From Nitrospinota bacterium (lineage in GTDB: Bacteria; Nitrospinota_A; UBA7883; JACRGQ01): a DNA stretch of 57,178 nucleotides. Positions 34,890-42,777 of this stretch are shown piece by piece. The notes under the pieces are model-generated. The model searched no databases, was not told where the DNA came from, and was given only the letters and a program-made list of their open reading frames with translations. The DNA is taken from NCBI GenBank assembly GCA_029881495.1, contig JAOUMJ010000005.1:73042-130219 (forward strand), read 5' to 3'. Within the stretch, counting starts at the first letter, position 1. Every line of letters starts with the position of its first letter. The position numbers and the translations under genes are program-made.

Positions 34890-35215
34890 AATATCCCTAA
34901 CGAGATTTTATCCCAGATTTAAACAGTAGGGTTACGGTTATCTTGAAAAAGATGGAACACTCCTGCCGTATTTGAAAGTGTGATGTCTTTCCAGTTCGCA
35001 CGCAATAATGAAGGTCACCATGAAAAGTGGGGTTGTTGTAAGTTTATTGGTAGTCCCAACGGGAATTGGCTCCTCTCGCGTCAACGTCCTGTTGCCGCGC
35101 CATTAGCCGCGATTCGCTTGCTATTCACTCGCGCCGCAAGCTCACATTCGATTCCCCGTGCTTATTTATTAAGATACTGATATCCCACCGCAGTTGAGAA
35201 AGAGATAAGAATATT
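34890..35215. other. Intergenic region at the element boundary
   Basis: 326 bp upstream of the minus operon. It holds a 20-bp copy of a tRNA-Glu 3' end (35047-35066) and a GC-rich patch (35067-35170) of tRNA-flank character. Nothing else recognised. Confidence 0.5.
35047..35066 (-). repeat. Minor direct repeat of tRNA-Glu 3' end (old att scar)
   Basis: TTGGTAGTCCCAACGGGAAT is identical to 35215-35234. Suggests an earlier integration or excision at the same tRNA-Glu site, or a second att core. Confidence 0.65.
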
Positions 35216-35264
35216 TGGTAGTCCCAACGGGAATCGAACCCGTGTTACCGCCGTGAGAGGGCGG
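35216..35264 (-). other. 3' fragment of tRNA-Glu (CTC); element attachment site
   Basis: Minus-strand 49 nt: anticodon arm CCGCC-CTCTCAC-GGCGG (anticodon CTC), variable loop, T arm ACGGG-TTCGATT-CCCGT, acceptor 3' strand and encoded CCA. The D arm and acceptor 5' half are absent and replaced by unrelated AT-rich sequence. This is the displaced end left when an integrase inserts into a tRNA gene; the restored gene should be at the far right end, outside the window. Confidence 0.9.
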
Positions 35265-35299
35265 ATTATATTAATGTAACTGATTGAATACAAAGGGAT

Positions 35300-36409
35300 T
35301 TAGCCTTTCGGATTTTCGATATGGGGCACATGCGGGGCACTGTTTTTCCCGATCGGCAGATTTCTCATTATCTCGACGGCATTCATCAGATTGCTTGGAG
35401 CAAGGTGAGCGTACTTTTGAGTCTCTTTTATATCTTTATGGCCAAGTAATTCCTTCACGACGTAAAGGTCAACACCGGCTTGAACTAGTCGGGATGCAAA
35501 ATCGTGTCTTAGATCATGCCATCTAAGATTTTCAATTCCTGTATTGTTTGGAGATTTACTTACGATAGGAGGTTTCGAAGTTCGATCCAAAGCGGTTAAC
35601 CACGCCTTTCTAAGTTTGCTTTCGTGTATCTTCTTCCCATCCGGCTCTGCAAAAATGTAATCAGAACGAATATGCTTAAGCTTGGAAAGTTTGAGCAGAA
35701 TATCGTGAAATTCGTCGAAAATGGGGATACCCAGCGGTTCACCATTTTTTGTTTTTCCGATGAGTATCCAGCGTTTAAACAGATTCACCTGTGACCATTT
35801 CAGTTCGAGAAGATTCCCGCGTCGAAGCCCGGAATGGCGTGCACCGATAATAAGATTTTTAAGCCATTCAGGAGATGCCTCATAAAGTGCCTGGATCTCC
35901 CATTCTTCTAAAAAACGTATTCTGCTTTTCCCAGGCTTGTTCTTTTTAACTGCTTCAGCGGGATTTTTTTCTATCCACTCAAGCTCTTTTAAGGCAACAT
36001 TCAGGCACGTTTTTAATAGTGTCAATTCCTTATTAACGGTGTCAAGGGATCCAGCAATTTTGCTACGGTTGATTTTATATTTTTGAATATCGCTTGGCTC
36101 AATAAACCTTAGAATAAAGTCACCAAAAAAAGGGAGGAGATGGTTTTTAAAGATCCCTTCGTCGCGAAGCTGTGACTTGTGGGATTTTTTAGTGGAGTAA
36201 TCTTTCAGATATTCTCTTGCAAGATCTGAAAATGTTTTGTTAGCACCTTTTGAAAATCCAAAAAACTTGCCTTCCGCAATCTGGGCTTTTATTCTTATCG
36301 CAATTTTTTCGGCTTCACGTTTTGAAGATGTTCCTAGATTTATTTTTTTAAACTTACCTTGGTACCTGATCGTAATATGGTAAGTTGAGCCGCCTGGTTT
36401 TTTATACAT
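35300..36409 (-). CDS. Tyrosine site-specific integrase
   Basis: 369 residues. N-terminal arm-binding domain (YKKPGGSTYHITIRYQGKFKK), SAM-like core-binding domain, then the catalytic domain with Arg in SGLRRGN, HDLRHDFAS (His, Arg), LGHKDI (His) and QKYAHL (nucleophile Tyr). Its stop lies 36 bp from the tRNA-Glu attachment fragment, the usual arrangement for integrases that use that tRNA. Confidence 0.96.
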   Translation of the reverse strand: MYKKPGGSTYHITIRYQGKFKKINLGTSSKREAEKIAIRIKAQIAEGKFFGFSKGANKTFSDLAREYLKDYSTKKSHKSQLRDEGIFKNHLLPFFGDFILRFIEPSDIQKYKINRSKIAGSLDTVNKELTLLKTCLNVALKELEWIEKNPAEAVKKNKPGKSRIRFLEEWEIQALYEASPEWLKNLIIGARHSGLRRGNLLELKWSQVNLFKRWILIGKTKNGEPLGIPIFDEFHDILLKLSKLKHIRSDYIFAEPDGKKIHESKLRKAWLTALDRTSKPPIVSKSPNNTGIENLRWHDLRHDFASRLVQAGVDLYVVKELLGHKDIKETQKYAHLAPSNLMNAVEIMRNLPIGKNSAPHVPHIENPKG

Positions 36410-36456
36410 AACTGCCTAATATGATAAAAATATAACGCAATTAAATCAAATGCCAG

Positions 36457-36711
36457 TTATAGCATTCCAACGAGATCTTGCGCTTTCTTTTTTAAATCGG
36501 GTTTTCGCTTGTCTGCAATCCTTTTTGACACTAAAAAATTGTCGAGGTCTTTCATATCGAAAAGAATCTTACATTTTTTACCTTTCCCGTGTCCTGCAAT
36601 CTTTATCGCTGGAATTATAATACCTGCCCAGTCGTACAAAGTGCCGGTCGGAATACCAGTATAGATGGAGGCTTCCTTCACACTGTAGAATCTTTTCGCG
36701 ATTGTGGTCAT
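36457..36711 (-). CDS. Excisionase-like helix-turn-helix protein
   Basis: 84 residues with a MerR/excisionase-type winged helix: YSVKEASIYTGIPTGTLYDWAG...KKCKILFDMKDLDNFL. It sits 47 nt upstream of the integrase on the same strand and probably steers integration versus excision. ATG start without a strong ribosome site. Confidence 0.8.
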   Translation of the reverse strand: MTTIAKRFYSVKEASIYTGIPTGTLYDWAGIIIPAIKIAGHGKGKKCKILFDMKDLDNFLVSKRIADKRKPDLKKKAQDLVGML

Positions 36712-37064
36712 TTTGACAGAGTAGGGAGAATTGAAATGAAATCATTGCAATGAAGGGTAGCATCGTTGAATATTTTATTTTCAAAGATCATTCTGCCCGT
36801 CCTCATTTTGGGACAGGTCCGTAACAGCACCGTAATTAGAGCATAAGAAAATGGTGAGAGCAAGAAATAATTACAGAACTGCTACAGATTTAGATTTGCA
36901 CGAAATTATTGAAAATGATTTGTAACAAGTTGTGTAAAAGAATGCTTCTGGTAGTAGATTGGATTATACGAAGAATAGTGTAAAAAATAATACAGTGTAG
37001 GAATACAAGGAATTATCCGAAGGATAAAAGATATTCATTGGGTCAGTATAAAATATGGAGATTA
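36712..37064. promoter_or_regulatory. Control region upstream of excisionase and integrase
   Basis: 353 bp, AT-rich. Contains an 18-mer shared with the structured RNA region (36812-36829). No larger gene. Expected to carry the integrase operon promoter (minus strand) and that of the 45-residue gene (plus strand). Confidence 0.5.
36812..36829. repeat. 18-bp repeat GACAGGTCCGTAACAGCA (copy 1)
   Basis: Exact copy at 39392-39409 inside the structured RNA region. Any minus-strand leader of the excisionase gene would carry its complement here. Confidence 0.8.
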
Positions 37065-37202
37065 ATGATGTCGAGTCTTGATGCCGTCAGGGAATTTGTT
37101 ATTTCGGTTCGGGTGTTTGAAAGGTTCCTGAGACTTAAAGATCTTGAGTTGCGGGAAATAGTTTTGAGAATTCTTGGGTTAAAAGGTAATGAAAATACCT
37201 GA
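37065..37202 (+). CDS. 45-residue protein, unknown
   Basis: ATG ATG start with GGAG 5 nt upstream. The peptide (MMSSLDAVREFVISVRVFERFLRL, ending LKGNENT) is a likely amphipathic helix pair rich in Leu, Arg and Glu, like small phage regulators. Unknown function; support is ribosome site and position only. Confidence 0.4.
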   Translation: MMSSLDAVREFVISVRVFERFLRLKDLELREIVLRILGLKGNENT

Positions 37203-37280
37203 GTTAACATAAAGAACAAGATAACATCGGTGTTACATTACAGAGTATTTCAAATATATTTGCATGCTTGAAAAATACAT

Positions 37281-37838
37281 TTAATCTAAATTGAATCCCA
37301 TCCCCTTTAACACCCATCTGCTTGTTGATTTATCTAAAGATTTACCAGCGCCGGTTAGACCCCTAAGATTACTAAAGGGCTTGAATCCGCATTTCTGATC
37401 TACTTGTTCGTTTATCTTGCTGCTATAGTCAAGTACCCTACCTATTGCTTCAATCATTTGGGTAGTCTTGATATCTTTTCCATGCATAAGGTAGTCTCTG
37501 AATTTTTCTGCGATTTTTAAATCGTCTTTTGCATATTTTTTAATAGGAAAACCATAAATAATTTTAAAAAGGTTCATAAAATCCTTGCGTTTTAAGTCAT
37601 GAGTCTCAATTGCATCCCACGTGAGCTCTGAGTTTGTTTTATGTAATTTACGAACTCCTGAATACAAAATTAACCTTTGTCCATATTCCAGCCTAAAAAA
37701 CACATAAGCTAATACGATATCAATGCCTAATGAACTATCGATCAGAACTGGAACCTTTTCGAAAAAATTTCTCACATAGTCTGATTTGTTTCCAAAATAG
37801 GTTCTCAGTCCATCCGTCCGTGTTGGTCCGGAAATCAT
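37281..37838 (-). CDS. HEPN-like protein, 185 residues
   Basis: No firm family. The helical protein has an R-x4-H motif in KFRDYLMHGKD, the catalytic signature of HEPN RNases, and a preceding long helix, as in many abortive-infection proteins. I start at 37838 because GGAGG lies 7 nt upstream; a longer form from 37868 lacks a site. Located in the element control region, so a defence or toxin role is plausible but unproven. Confidence 0.55.
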   Translation of the reverse strand: MISGPTRTDGLRTYFGNKSDYVRNFFEKVPVLIDSSLGIDIVLAYVFFRLEYGQRLILYSGVRKLHKTNSELTWDAIETHDLKRKDFMNLFKIIYGFPIKKYAKDDLKIAEKFRDYLMHGKDIKTTQMIEAIGRVLDYSSKINEQVDQKCGFKPFSNLRGLTGAGKSLDKSTSRWVLKGMGFNLD

Positions 37839-37884
37839 ACTGTTACCTCCAAAAAATAAGATCGGCAATTCAGATATTTTTGTT

Positions 37885-38586
37885 TCATTTATGAGTTTCT
37901 ATCCATTTTTTAGTAAGTTTTTGAGACTCTGAAATCTGTGCCTGACTCATCCGTTTTTCGATAACATTTATGTTATCTTTACCATTCGCATTTCCATTTA
38001 ATGCGGCAATGGTAAACCACATATGTGCTTGAATATTATCCTGAACAACCCCCTGTCCCATGGCGTATTTCATGCCACTTTCATTCTGTGCTACATCATT
38101 TCCTTGCTCAGCAGATTTTAAAAACCACTTCATGGCCTCTTTATTATCTTTAATGACTCCATCACCCCTTACATACATTAAAGCCAATTCGAGTTGAGAC
38201 TCTGAGTGCCCTCTTTCAGCACCCTTTCGATACCATTTGAGGGCTTCTTTATAGTCCTGTGAGACCCCCCCCTTGCCATTGGAATACATAAAACCAAGAG
38301 AATATTGTGCAAATATGCATTCTTCCGCAACTTTGCTATGCAAGCGGAATGCTACTTCGTAGTCTTGAGCAACTCCAACCCCCTCAGCATACATAACACC
38401 TAATAAGCACTGAGAGCTTTTGTCTCCTTGACTAGAGGCGATAGTAAAATTTTGTAGAGCATTTTTATAATCACGTTTATAGAAAGCCGCTACACCCTTT
38501 ACATAAAAAGCATTTTCATCCGCTAGTGCAATAGAAGGGGCAAATAGGGGCAAACAAAAGAGTAAAAATGGCACGAATCTAAACAT
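37885..38586 (-). CDS. Secreted Sel1-repeat protein
   Basis: Signal peptide (FVPFLLFCLPLFAPSIALA) then five or six Sel1-like repeats, each with AxxxLGxMYxxGxGVxQDYxxAxxWxxKAAE (for example CLLGVMYAEGVGVAQDY, YSLGFMYSNGKGGVSQDY, MKYAMGQGVVQDN). Sel1 repeats are helical scaffolds for protein contacts. 233 residues. Function in the element unclear, perhaps envelope modification or exclusion. Confidence 0.9.
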   Translation of the reverse strand: MFRFVPFLLFCLPLFAPSIALADENAFYVKGVAAFYKRDYKNALQNFTIASSQGDKSSQCLLGVMYAEGVGVAQDYEVAFRLHSKVAEECIFAQYSLGFMYSNGKGGVSQDYKEALKWYRKGAERGHSESQLELALMYVRGDGVIKDNKEAMKWFLKSAEQGNDVAQNESGMKYAMGQGVVQDNIQAHMWFTIAALNGNANGKDNINVIEKRMSQAQISESQKLTKKWIETHK

Positions 38587-38636
38587 AACTGTAAAACCTC
38601 CAAATGACTGGTAAGAGAAATTATGCCGGTATAATA

Positions 38637-38996
38637 CTACTTCAGTTTACCTTTTGGTAAAGAAGATTTTCTAATTTTCAAAGCGAGATCTACGATGGTT
38701 TTTGTGTTGTCGTCGGCATTTCTATAGGTTTCCAGCAGGTTGCGTTCTTCGGTAGTTGCCTGGATAGTTTCCGGGTGTTTGCCAGTCAGAAGGTAGTAGA
38801 TATCGTTTGGCCATTTACTAGCTATTCCAATTATTAACTTTACACCGACATTTGAACCTTTTTCAGCTTCATGAATAGTAGGTCCAGAAACCCCTATTAA
38901 TTCAGCTACTTTACTTTGAGATAGATTAAGATTCTCTCGCCATGCACGTAATCGATGACCAAAACCACTAAAAATAACTAATAAATTATTTGACAT
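38637..38996 (-). CDS. XRE-family transcriptional repressor
   Basis: 119 residues. Helix-turn-helix at 12-66 (GHRLRAWRENLNLSQSKVAELIGVSGPTIHEAEKG) followed by a short dimerising tail. Its start overlaps the -35 box of the rightward promoter at 38990, so it probably controls that promoter and its own gene, as in phage immunity regions. Confidence 0.88.
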   Translation of the reverse strand: MSNNLLVIFSGFGHRLRAWRENLNLSQSKVAELIGVSGPTIHEAEKGSNVGVKLIIGIASKWPNDIYYLLTGKHPETIQATTEERNLLETYRNADDNTKTIVDLALKIRKSSLPKGKLK

Positions 38997-39018
38997 CGAT
39001 AGGAATTCTTAGTAAATA
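38990..39018 (+). promoter_or_regulatory. Sigma-70 promoter for the structured RNA
   Basis: TTGACA (38990-38995), 17-bp spacer, TAAATA (39013-39018). The perfect -35 and ideal spacing point to a start near 39025, just ahead of the first helix. The -35 box overlaps the repressor start codon on the other strand. Confidence 0.7.
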
Positions 39019-39024
39019 TATCCC

Positions 39025-39705
39025 TATGCTGATATGTAGGTCTTGTTTATCAAGAGAAAAAAAGGGAGCTGGGGCGAGTGGATTGCCTGTAGAGACTACG
39101 GGCCTACTTGTCAGCAACGAGAACCCATGGCGGAACACGAGCCCCCTCCTGATTTTTCTGCTGAAAGATATCCCGCAAAAATTCGAGCAATTAATAAGTA
39201 TTCCCTCACTGGATAAGAGCCTTTGCCGAGGCACTTCCGTTAAAAAAGTTATAACAATGGCGGACGTATTACATCCAGTGAGGGATTTTACCACATATTG
39301 CACAGATATGGCGAATATCAATCTGCATTCCGAGTCAGTATTAAAGTCACTAACCGTGAGATCGTTGGCGGGCGGGAACGGAAATGTTAACGACAGGTCC
39401 GTAACAGCAATCCCGTCCGCCGTTATAAAAGGCCTCATGTATCCGGGGGGCATCCTCAAAACCGTACGGATACTTTTTAAGAAATGCGCGGGGGAAATTC
39501 TTAAAACTCGACGTATACCCCCGCGCAAAATTAAGAAAATATTAAATTGGGCAGCGATTGGATCCCTCCCTAAAAAGCTGAAGGCCGTGCCGGGTAACGC
39601 TGGCACGGCATCAGCTGAAAGATCTTTAACAGTTGGACTTATTGAAACACTCTCCTCTCATTACGCAAGGAGACGGGGGTTCTGGATGCCCCCGTCTCCA
39701 CCCCC
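39025..39705 (+). ncRNA. Candidate large structured noncoding RNA
   Basis: About 680 nt with nine strong helices: TCTTG/CAAGA (39041-39055); GCCTGTAG/CTACGGGC (39085-39103); 13-bp stem 39202-39214 with 39273-39285 enclosing GCCT/AGGC; GATAT/ATATC (39305-39319); 11-bp stem 39367-39377 with 39411-39421 enclosing ACGGA/TCCGT; GTATCCG/CGGATAC (39439-39473); TGCGCGGGGG/CCCCCGCGCA (39485-39527); GCCGTGCC/GGCACGGC inside AGCTGA/TCAGCT (39576-39616); GGAGACGGGGG/CCCCCGTCTCC (39669-39699). Two stems contain G-U pairs that would be A-C clashes on the minus strand, so the transcript is plus. Size and density recall phage-borne ornate RNAs (GOLLD, ROOL), but no class is assigned. Frames crossing it show no protein-like sequence. 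Confidence 0.7.
39392..39409. repeat. 18-bp repeat (copy 2), inside the RNA
   Basis: GACAGGTCCGTAACAGCA, same orientation as at 36812. Within the RNA it covers the TCCGT side of the inner stem and the adjoining single-stranded AACAGCA, a place suited to pairing with another RNA. Confidence 0.8.
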
Positions 39706-39824
39706 TTCAAAAGGAAATGGATTGAGTCAGCGGTACCAATACAACTTTTGTATAGGGATGGGCTGTTAAAGGTTAATTACAAAACACTTATGTAATTAGA
39801 AATCGGAATAAAGGTTATCGATGT

Positions 39825-40172
39825 TTGAGAAAGAAAGTCAGTTTAAAGGAAGTAGATGAAGTCATTTCGGAATGCGGGAGAACTATAAAGAAGACCAGGG
39901 ATTTCATAAATGAGATGGAAAAAGAGATGAGCCGAGCGGTCGGCCAGTTTAATAAACCGCATGTTGTATTCAGGGGATTGCGGATATATTTCCCTGAAGA
40001 GATATTAAAAATCAATTCGGTTAATCCAGGTTCAGAGATTGCCAAAAACCAGCTGTTCGAAATATTAAAAAGTCATGCGTTGAAAATTAATCCAGCAAAA
40101 GTAATCAGGTTTTTAACAAGGGGGTCCAATGGGAATCAAAGAAAGGGAAAGTGGAAACGTAAAGTGCATTAG
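39825..40172 (+). CDS. Small phage-like protein, 115 residues
   Basis: Unrecognised. First half is a coiled, charged helix (VDEVISECGRTIKKTRDFINEMEKEMSRAVG); the end is strongly basic (TRGSNGNQRKGKWKRK), which fits nucleic-acid binding. Starts with TTG (start uncertain). First gene after the structured RNA and likely in one rightward transcript with the replication genes. Confidence 0.55.
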   Translation: MRKKVSLKEVDEVISECGRTIKKTRDFINEMEKEMSRAVGQFNKPHVVFRGLRIYFPEEILKINSVNPGSEIAKNQLFEILKSHALKINPAKVIRFLTRGSNGNQRKGKWKRKVH

Positions 40173-40392
40173 GTGCGGTTGCACTGATGAGCAAGCCTGC
40201 ATAAACGATGTTGGCGAAACGTGCGAATGGGAAATTGTAAACAGTGATGCAGGTCTTGGTATCTGTACCTTCTGCGTAGACGAAGACGATTCCGGCGATC
40301 TATCACGCACTGAGGAGATAGAGCCGGGTTGGGAGCAAAGGCCGTCAGGGCTGATCGTTCCGGCGAACCATTTTCCAGAATTATCCATATAG
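40129..40392 (+). CDS. Zinc-ribbon phage protein, 87 residues
   Basis: CIRCGCTDEQAC...CEWEI...GICTFC: six or seven cysteines in the pattern of small phage zinc-binding proteins encoded near replication genes. Overlaps the previous gene by 44 nt in another frame. Acidic tail. Role unknown. Confidence 0.75.
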   Translation: MGIKERESGNVKCIRCGCTDEQACINDVGETCEWEIVNSDAGLGICTFCVDEDDSGDLSRTEEIEPGWEQRPSGLIVPANHFPELSI

Positions 40393-40469
40393 TGCGGAAA
40401 ACTTACTAACAGACCATGAACCATCACGAGAAAAAGGTTAAGCGCTAGAAAGTATAAAGGGGGTTTGCA

Positions 40470-42251
40470 ATGGTATTACGAATTCGTAGTGTAAAGCCGG
40501 AGTACTTCTTCGACGAGAATTTGGCTGACATGCCTGCGCTTTGCCGGATCTTTTATCTTGGCCTAAAAGGCGCAGCGGACCGGAAGGGGAGGCTGGAAGA
40601 CAGGCCGAGAATGCTTAAGGCAATGATATTGCCATACGATGAAGCGGACGCGGATGAGTTCCTGAAATATTTAAGTGAATACAATAACCGGTTCGGTCAA
40701 CCTTATATAACGAGGTACAAGGTTAACGATACTGGATATATTCAGATAAATAACTTTCTGTCTGAAGAGATCCCGGGGAAATACGAACCATCAAGCCGTA
40801 TACCTTCAATGGAAGGGCTTGTGGAGGAAGTTGTTGATTCTCTCAAAATCGATCAGAACCTGAGACGCGAGATATATGGCCGCGATTCATTTGAATGCAA
40901 GTATTGCGGCCTGGACATGAAGAGCGAACCGCGCAAGATCTGTATTGATCTTGTAATACCGGCAATGAAAAGCGGATCGCTCACAAAGAAGAACATTGTC
41001 ACCTCATGCAAGCGTTGTCATGGGCGCAAGGGTGATCGTACACCTGATGAAGCGGGTATGACCTGGCCGGAAGGTTTCGGCGAAAAGGTAGCCGAAAAGC
41101 GAGTTGACGGGGTCGTGACCCCCGTCAGCGGAACGTCTGACCCCCGTCCGACCCCCGTCAGTAATGGTCAAAATGACGATGCGGACAACGGCTTATCGAA
41201 TATTGTCCAATTAAAGCTAAGTAGCGGAAATAATGATACTTATAATACTGTTAACGGTGTTCAACCCCCCGTTAACCCTACGTTAACCCCCCGTCAAAGG
41301 GGGGTCATGGGGGGTGAGGATACCGTCGTGACCCGTCGTGACGGGGTCGCAAGGGGTCATGACCCCGTTAAAACGTCTGAAAATCAAGGTCAACCAACGG
41401 ATGGCTTAGTTAAATTAATTGATAACGGCACGCAACCCCCTTTAAAGACGGTAACTACTGGAAATAATAGGGGAAACGGGCATAAAGACGAAGGTATTCA
41501 TACTGACTTCCCACCCCCGTTAACGGGGGGTAAACCCCCTGTTAACCCCCCTTTAACAACAGGTCAACGTAGATGTCGCCAACCGTCGGTAGGAAAGGAA
41601 AGGAAAGGAAAGGAGAGGAAAGGACTCTCTCTAAAAGGGGAAAATCATGCGTTAACCGGGATACTTGGGAGTTTTGTTGAAGAGCAGGACGTAAACGTAA
41701 GAGAGAGAAAAATTGCAGTAGGTGGAAGAAGTTATAAAAAGCAGGTTCGTAGCAAGTTTGATTATCAGGAACTGGAATGGTTATCCAAAACAAACCGTGA
41801 TGCAGAGCTGGCGTTAACGTTGGCAAAGCATGTAAAGGAATTCACAAAAGAAGATTTATCCGGGAAAGATTTTTCGATGTGGATCGAGGATATGCGTCAG
41901 ATGCGGGAATCGGAAAACAGAACCCATGAACGTATGCTCGAAGTGATCAATTTTGCGATAAAAGACAGCTTCTGGCGAAAGGTGACGCTTTCGCCGTCGA
42001 GATTGCAGAAGAATTTCACGGAAATAGCAAGTCGACTGGAAGCTGAAAAACAGGATCCAAAAAAAATTGAGGAAACCAAAAATAACAAAGCAGTAGAGAA
42101 AATGAACGAATTAAGAGAAAAGTGCTTAAAAATACATTCAGAAATGGAACCTGGAAAGGATAGGGACTCGTTCAAATTCGATTTTGAAATGAGTTATGAA
42201 AACTGTCAGGGATTAAAAAGAATTCTTGAAGAACATGATAAGGGGACATAG
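40470..42251 (+). CDS. Phage-type replication initiator with embedded HNH domain
   Basis: 593 residues. Residues 1-115 form the winged-helix replisome-organiser domain (RIRSVKPEYFFDENLADMPALCRIFYLGLKGAADRKGRLED...). Next comes an HNH-like module with FECKYCGLDM and SCKRCHGRKGDRTPDEAGM (two CxxC pairs). Then about 200 residues of low-complexity, proline/threonine-rich sequence coded by palindromic DNA, and a C-terminal helical helicase-loader-like part (KEDLSGKDFSMWIEDMRQM...). Known initiators such as lambda O contain their origin in the gene; the repeats fit that. The HNH module in the middle is unusual and could be a nicking activity. Good ribosome site AAAGGGGG. Confidence 0.75.
   Translation: MVLRIRSVKPEYFFDENLADMPALCRIFYLGLKGAADRKGRLEDRPRMLKAMILPYDEADADEFLKYLSEYNNRFGQPYITRYKVNDTGYIQINNFLSEEIPGKYEPSSRIPSMEGLVEEVVDSLKIDQNLRREIYGRDSFECKYCGLDMKSEPRKICIDLVIPAMKSGSLTKKNIVTSCKRCHGRKGDRTPDEAGMTWPEGFGEKVAEKRVDGVVTPVSGTSDPRPTPVSNGQNDDADNGLSNIVQLKLSSGNNDTYNTVNGVQPPVNPTLTPRQRGVMGGEDTVVTRRDGVARGHDPVKTSENQGQPTDGLVKLIDNGTQPPLKTVTTGNNRGNGHKDEGIHTDFPPPLTGGKPPVNPPLTTGQRRCRQPSVGKERKGKERKGLSLKGENHALTGILGSFVEEQDVNVRERKIAVGGRSYKKQVRSKFDYQELEWLSKTNRDAELALTLAKHVKEFTKEDLSGKDFSMWIEDMRQMRESENRTHERMLEVINFAIKDSFWRKVTLSPSRLQKNFTEIASRLEAEKQDPKKIEETKNNKAVEKMNELREKCLKIHSEMEPGKDRDSFKFDFEMSYENCQGLKRILEEHDKGT
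41100..41580. repeat. Palindromic iteron-like array inside the initiator gene
   Basis: Repeated CCCCCGTC / GACGGGG and CCCCGTTAAC-type words, several pairing with each other: GACGGGG with CCCCGTC near 41107-41128, CCCCCCGTCAAAGGGGGG near 41286-41305, ACCCCCGTTAACGGGGGG near 41513-41530. Resembles an origin of replication. A GGAAA pentamer run (41591-41625) follows. Confidence 0.6.
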
Positions 42252-42253
42252 TC

Positions 42254-42769
42254 ATGAATCTAGCGTTGAAAAAAAATTGCAGTAAAGCGATGTGGGATGC
42301 AGCAATCAGCTGGGTTGATGAGCGCCGTTCAATGATTGCGTCCGTATCAAAGAGGTACCAAGTTTATACAGCGTATGACATCGAGGATTACTTAAGTCAG
42401 GCGTATTTAATCGCATACGAAACGCTTATGGAAATCGGCGGGCCGGGAAAGAAGTTTGAGCAGTTCTTCTGGGTCCGCTTCAAGGGACATGCTTTCAAGG
42501 TATCGATGAATCCGATCCCGCCAGAAGAGATAAAGCCTTCGCAGGATATTGACAAAGACGTTATTAAAAAAATGTTGGACATCATGACGCAAAAGGAGCG
42601 TGAAGTCTGGGAGTGTTATCTGGGCGGATCCACGACTAAAGGGCAGGTGGCAGGAGAGCTTGGCAAGAAATCCCAACACAGGGTGAAGATGCTCAAGCGC
42701 CGAGGTTTTCAGCGTGTAGCCAGATCCGCAGAAAGGCGTGAGTTGCTAGAAAGTATTCGTTGTTCATAG
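42254..42769 (+). CDS. Sigma-factor-like regulatory protein
   Basis: 171 residues with a region-2-like helix (YDIEDYLSQAYLIAYETLM) and a region-4-like helix-turn-helix (MTQKEREVWECYLGGSTTKGQVAGELGKKSQHRVKMLKRRG). Probably directs transcription of element genes, as in phage sigma-like regulators. Starts 3 nt after the initiator stop. Confidence 0.7.
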   Translation: MNLALKKNCSKAMWDAAISWVDERRSMIASVSKRYQVYTAYDIEDYLSQAYLIAYETLMEIGGPGKKFEQFFWVRFKGHAFKVSMNPIPPEEIKPSQDIDKDVIKKMLDIMTQKEREVWECYLGGSTTKGQVAGELGKKSQHRVKMLKRRGFQRVARSAERRELLESIRCS

Positions 42770-42777
42770 GGGATTAT

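Noticed and set aside
35047-35264. CRISPR-like repeat at the tRNA fragments
   Set aside because: Only two unequal copies, explained by tRNA-Glu 3' ends; no array or cas genes anywhere in the window.
38986-39769. Long overlapping reading frames on both strands (259 and 206 codons)
   Set aside because: Neither looks like protein, both cover the helix-rich interval, and the G-U pairs argue for an RNA on the plus strand.
41591-41625. GGAAA pentamer run as a phase-variation tract
   Set aside because: Inside a coding region with interruptions (GGAGA); translated as a Gly-Lys-Glu-Arg stretch, no evidence of variation.
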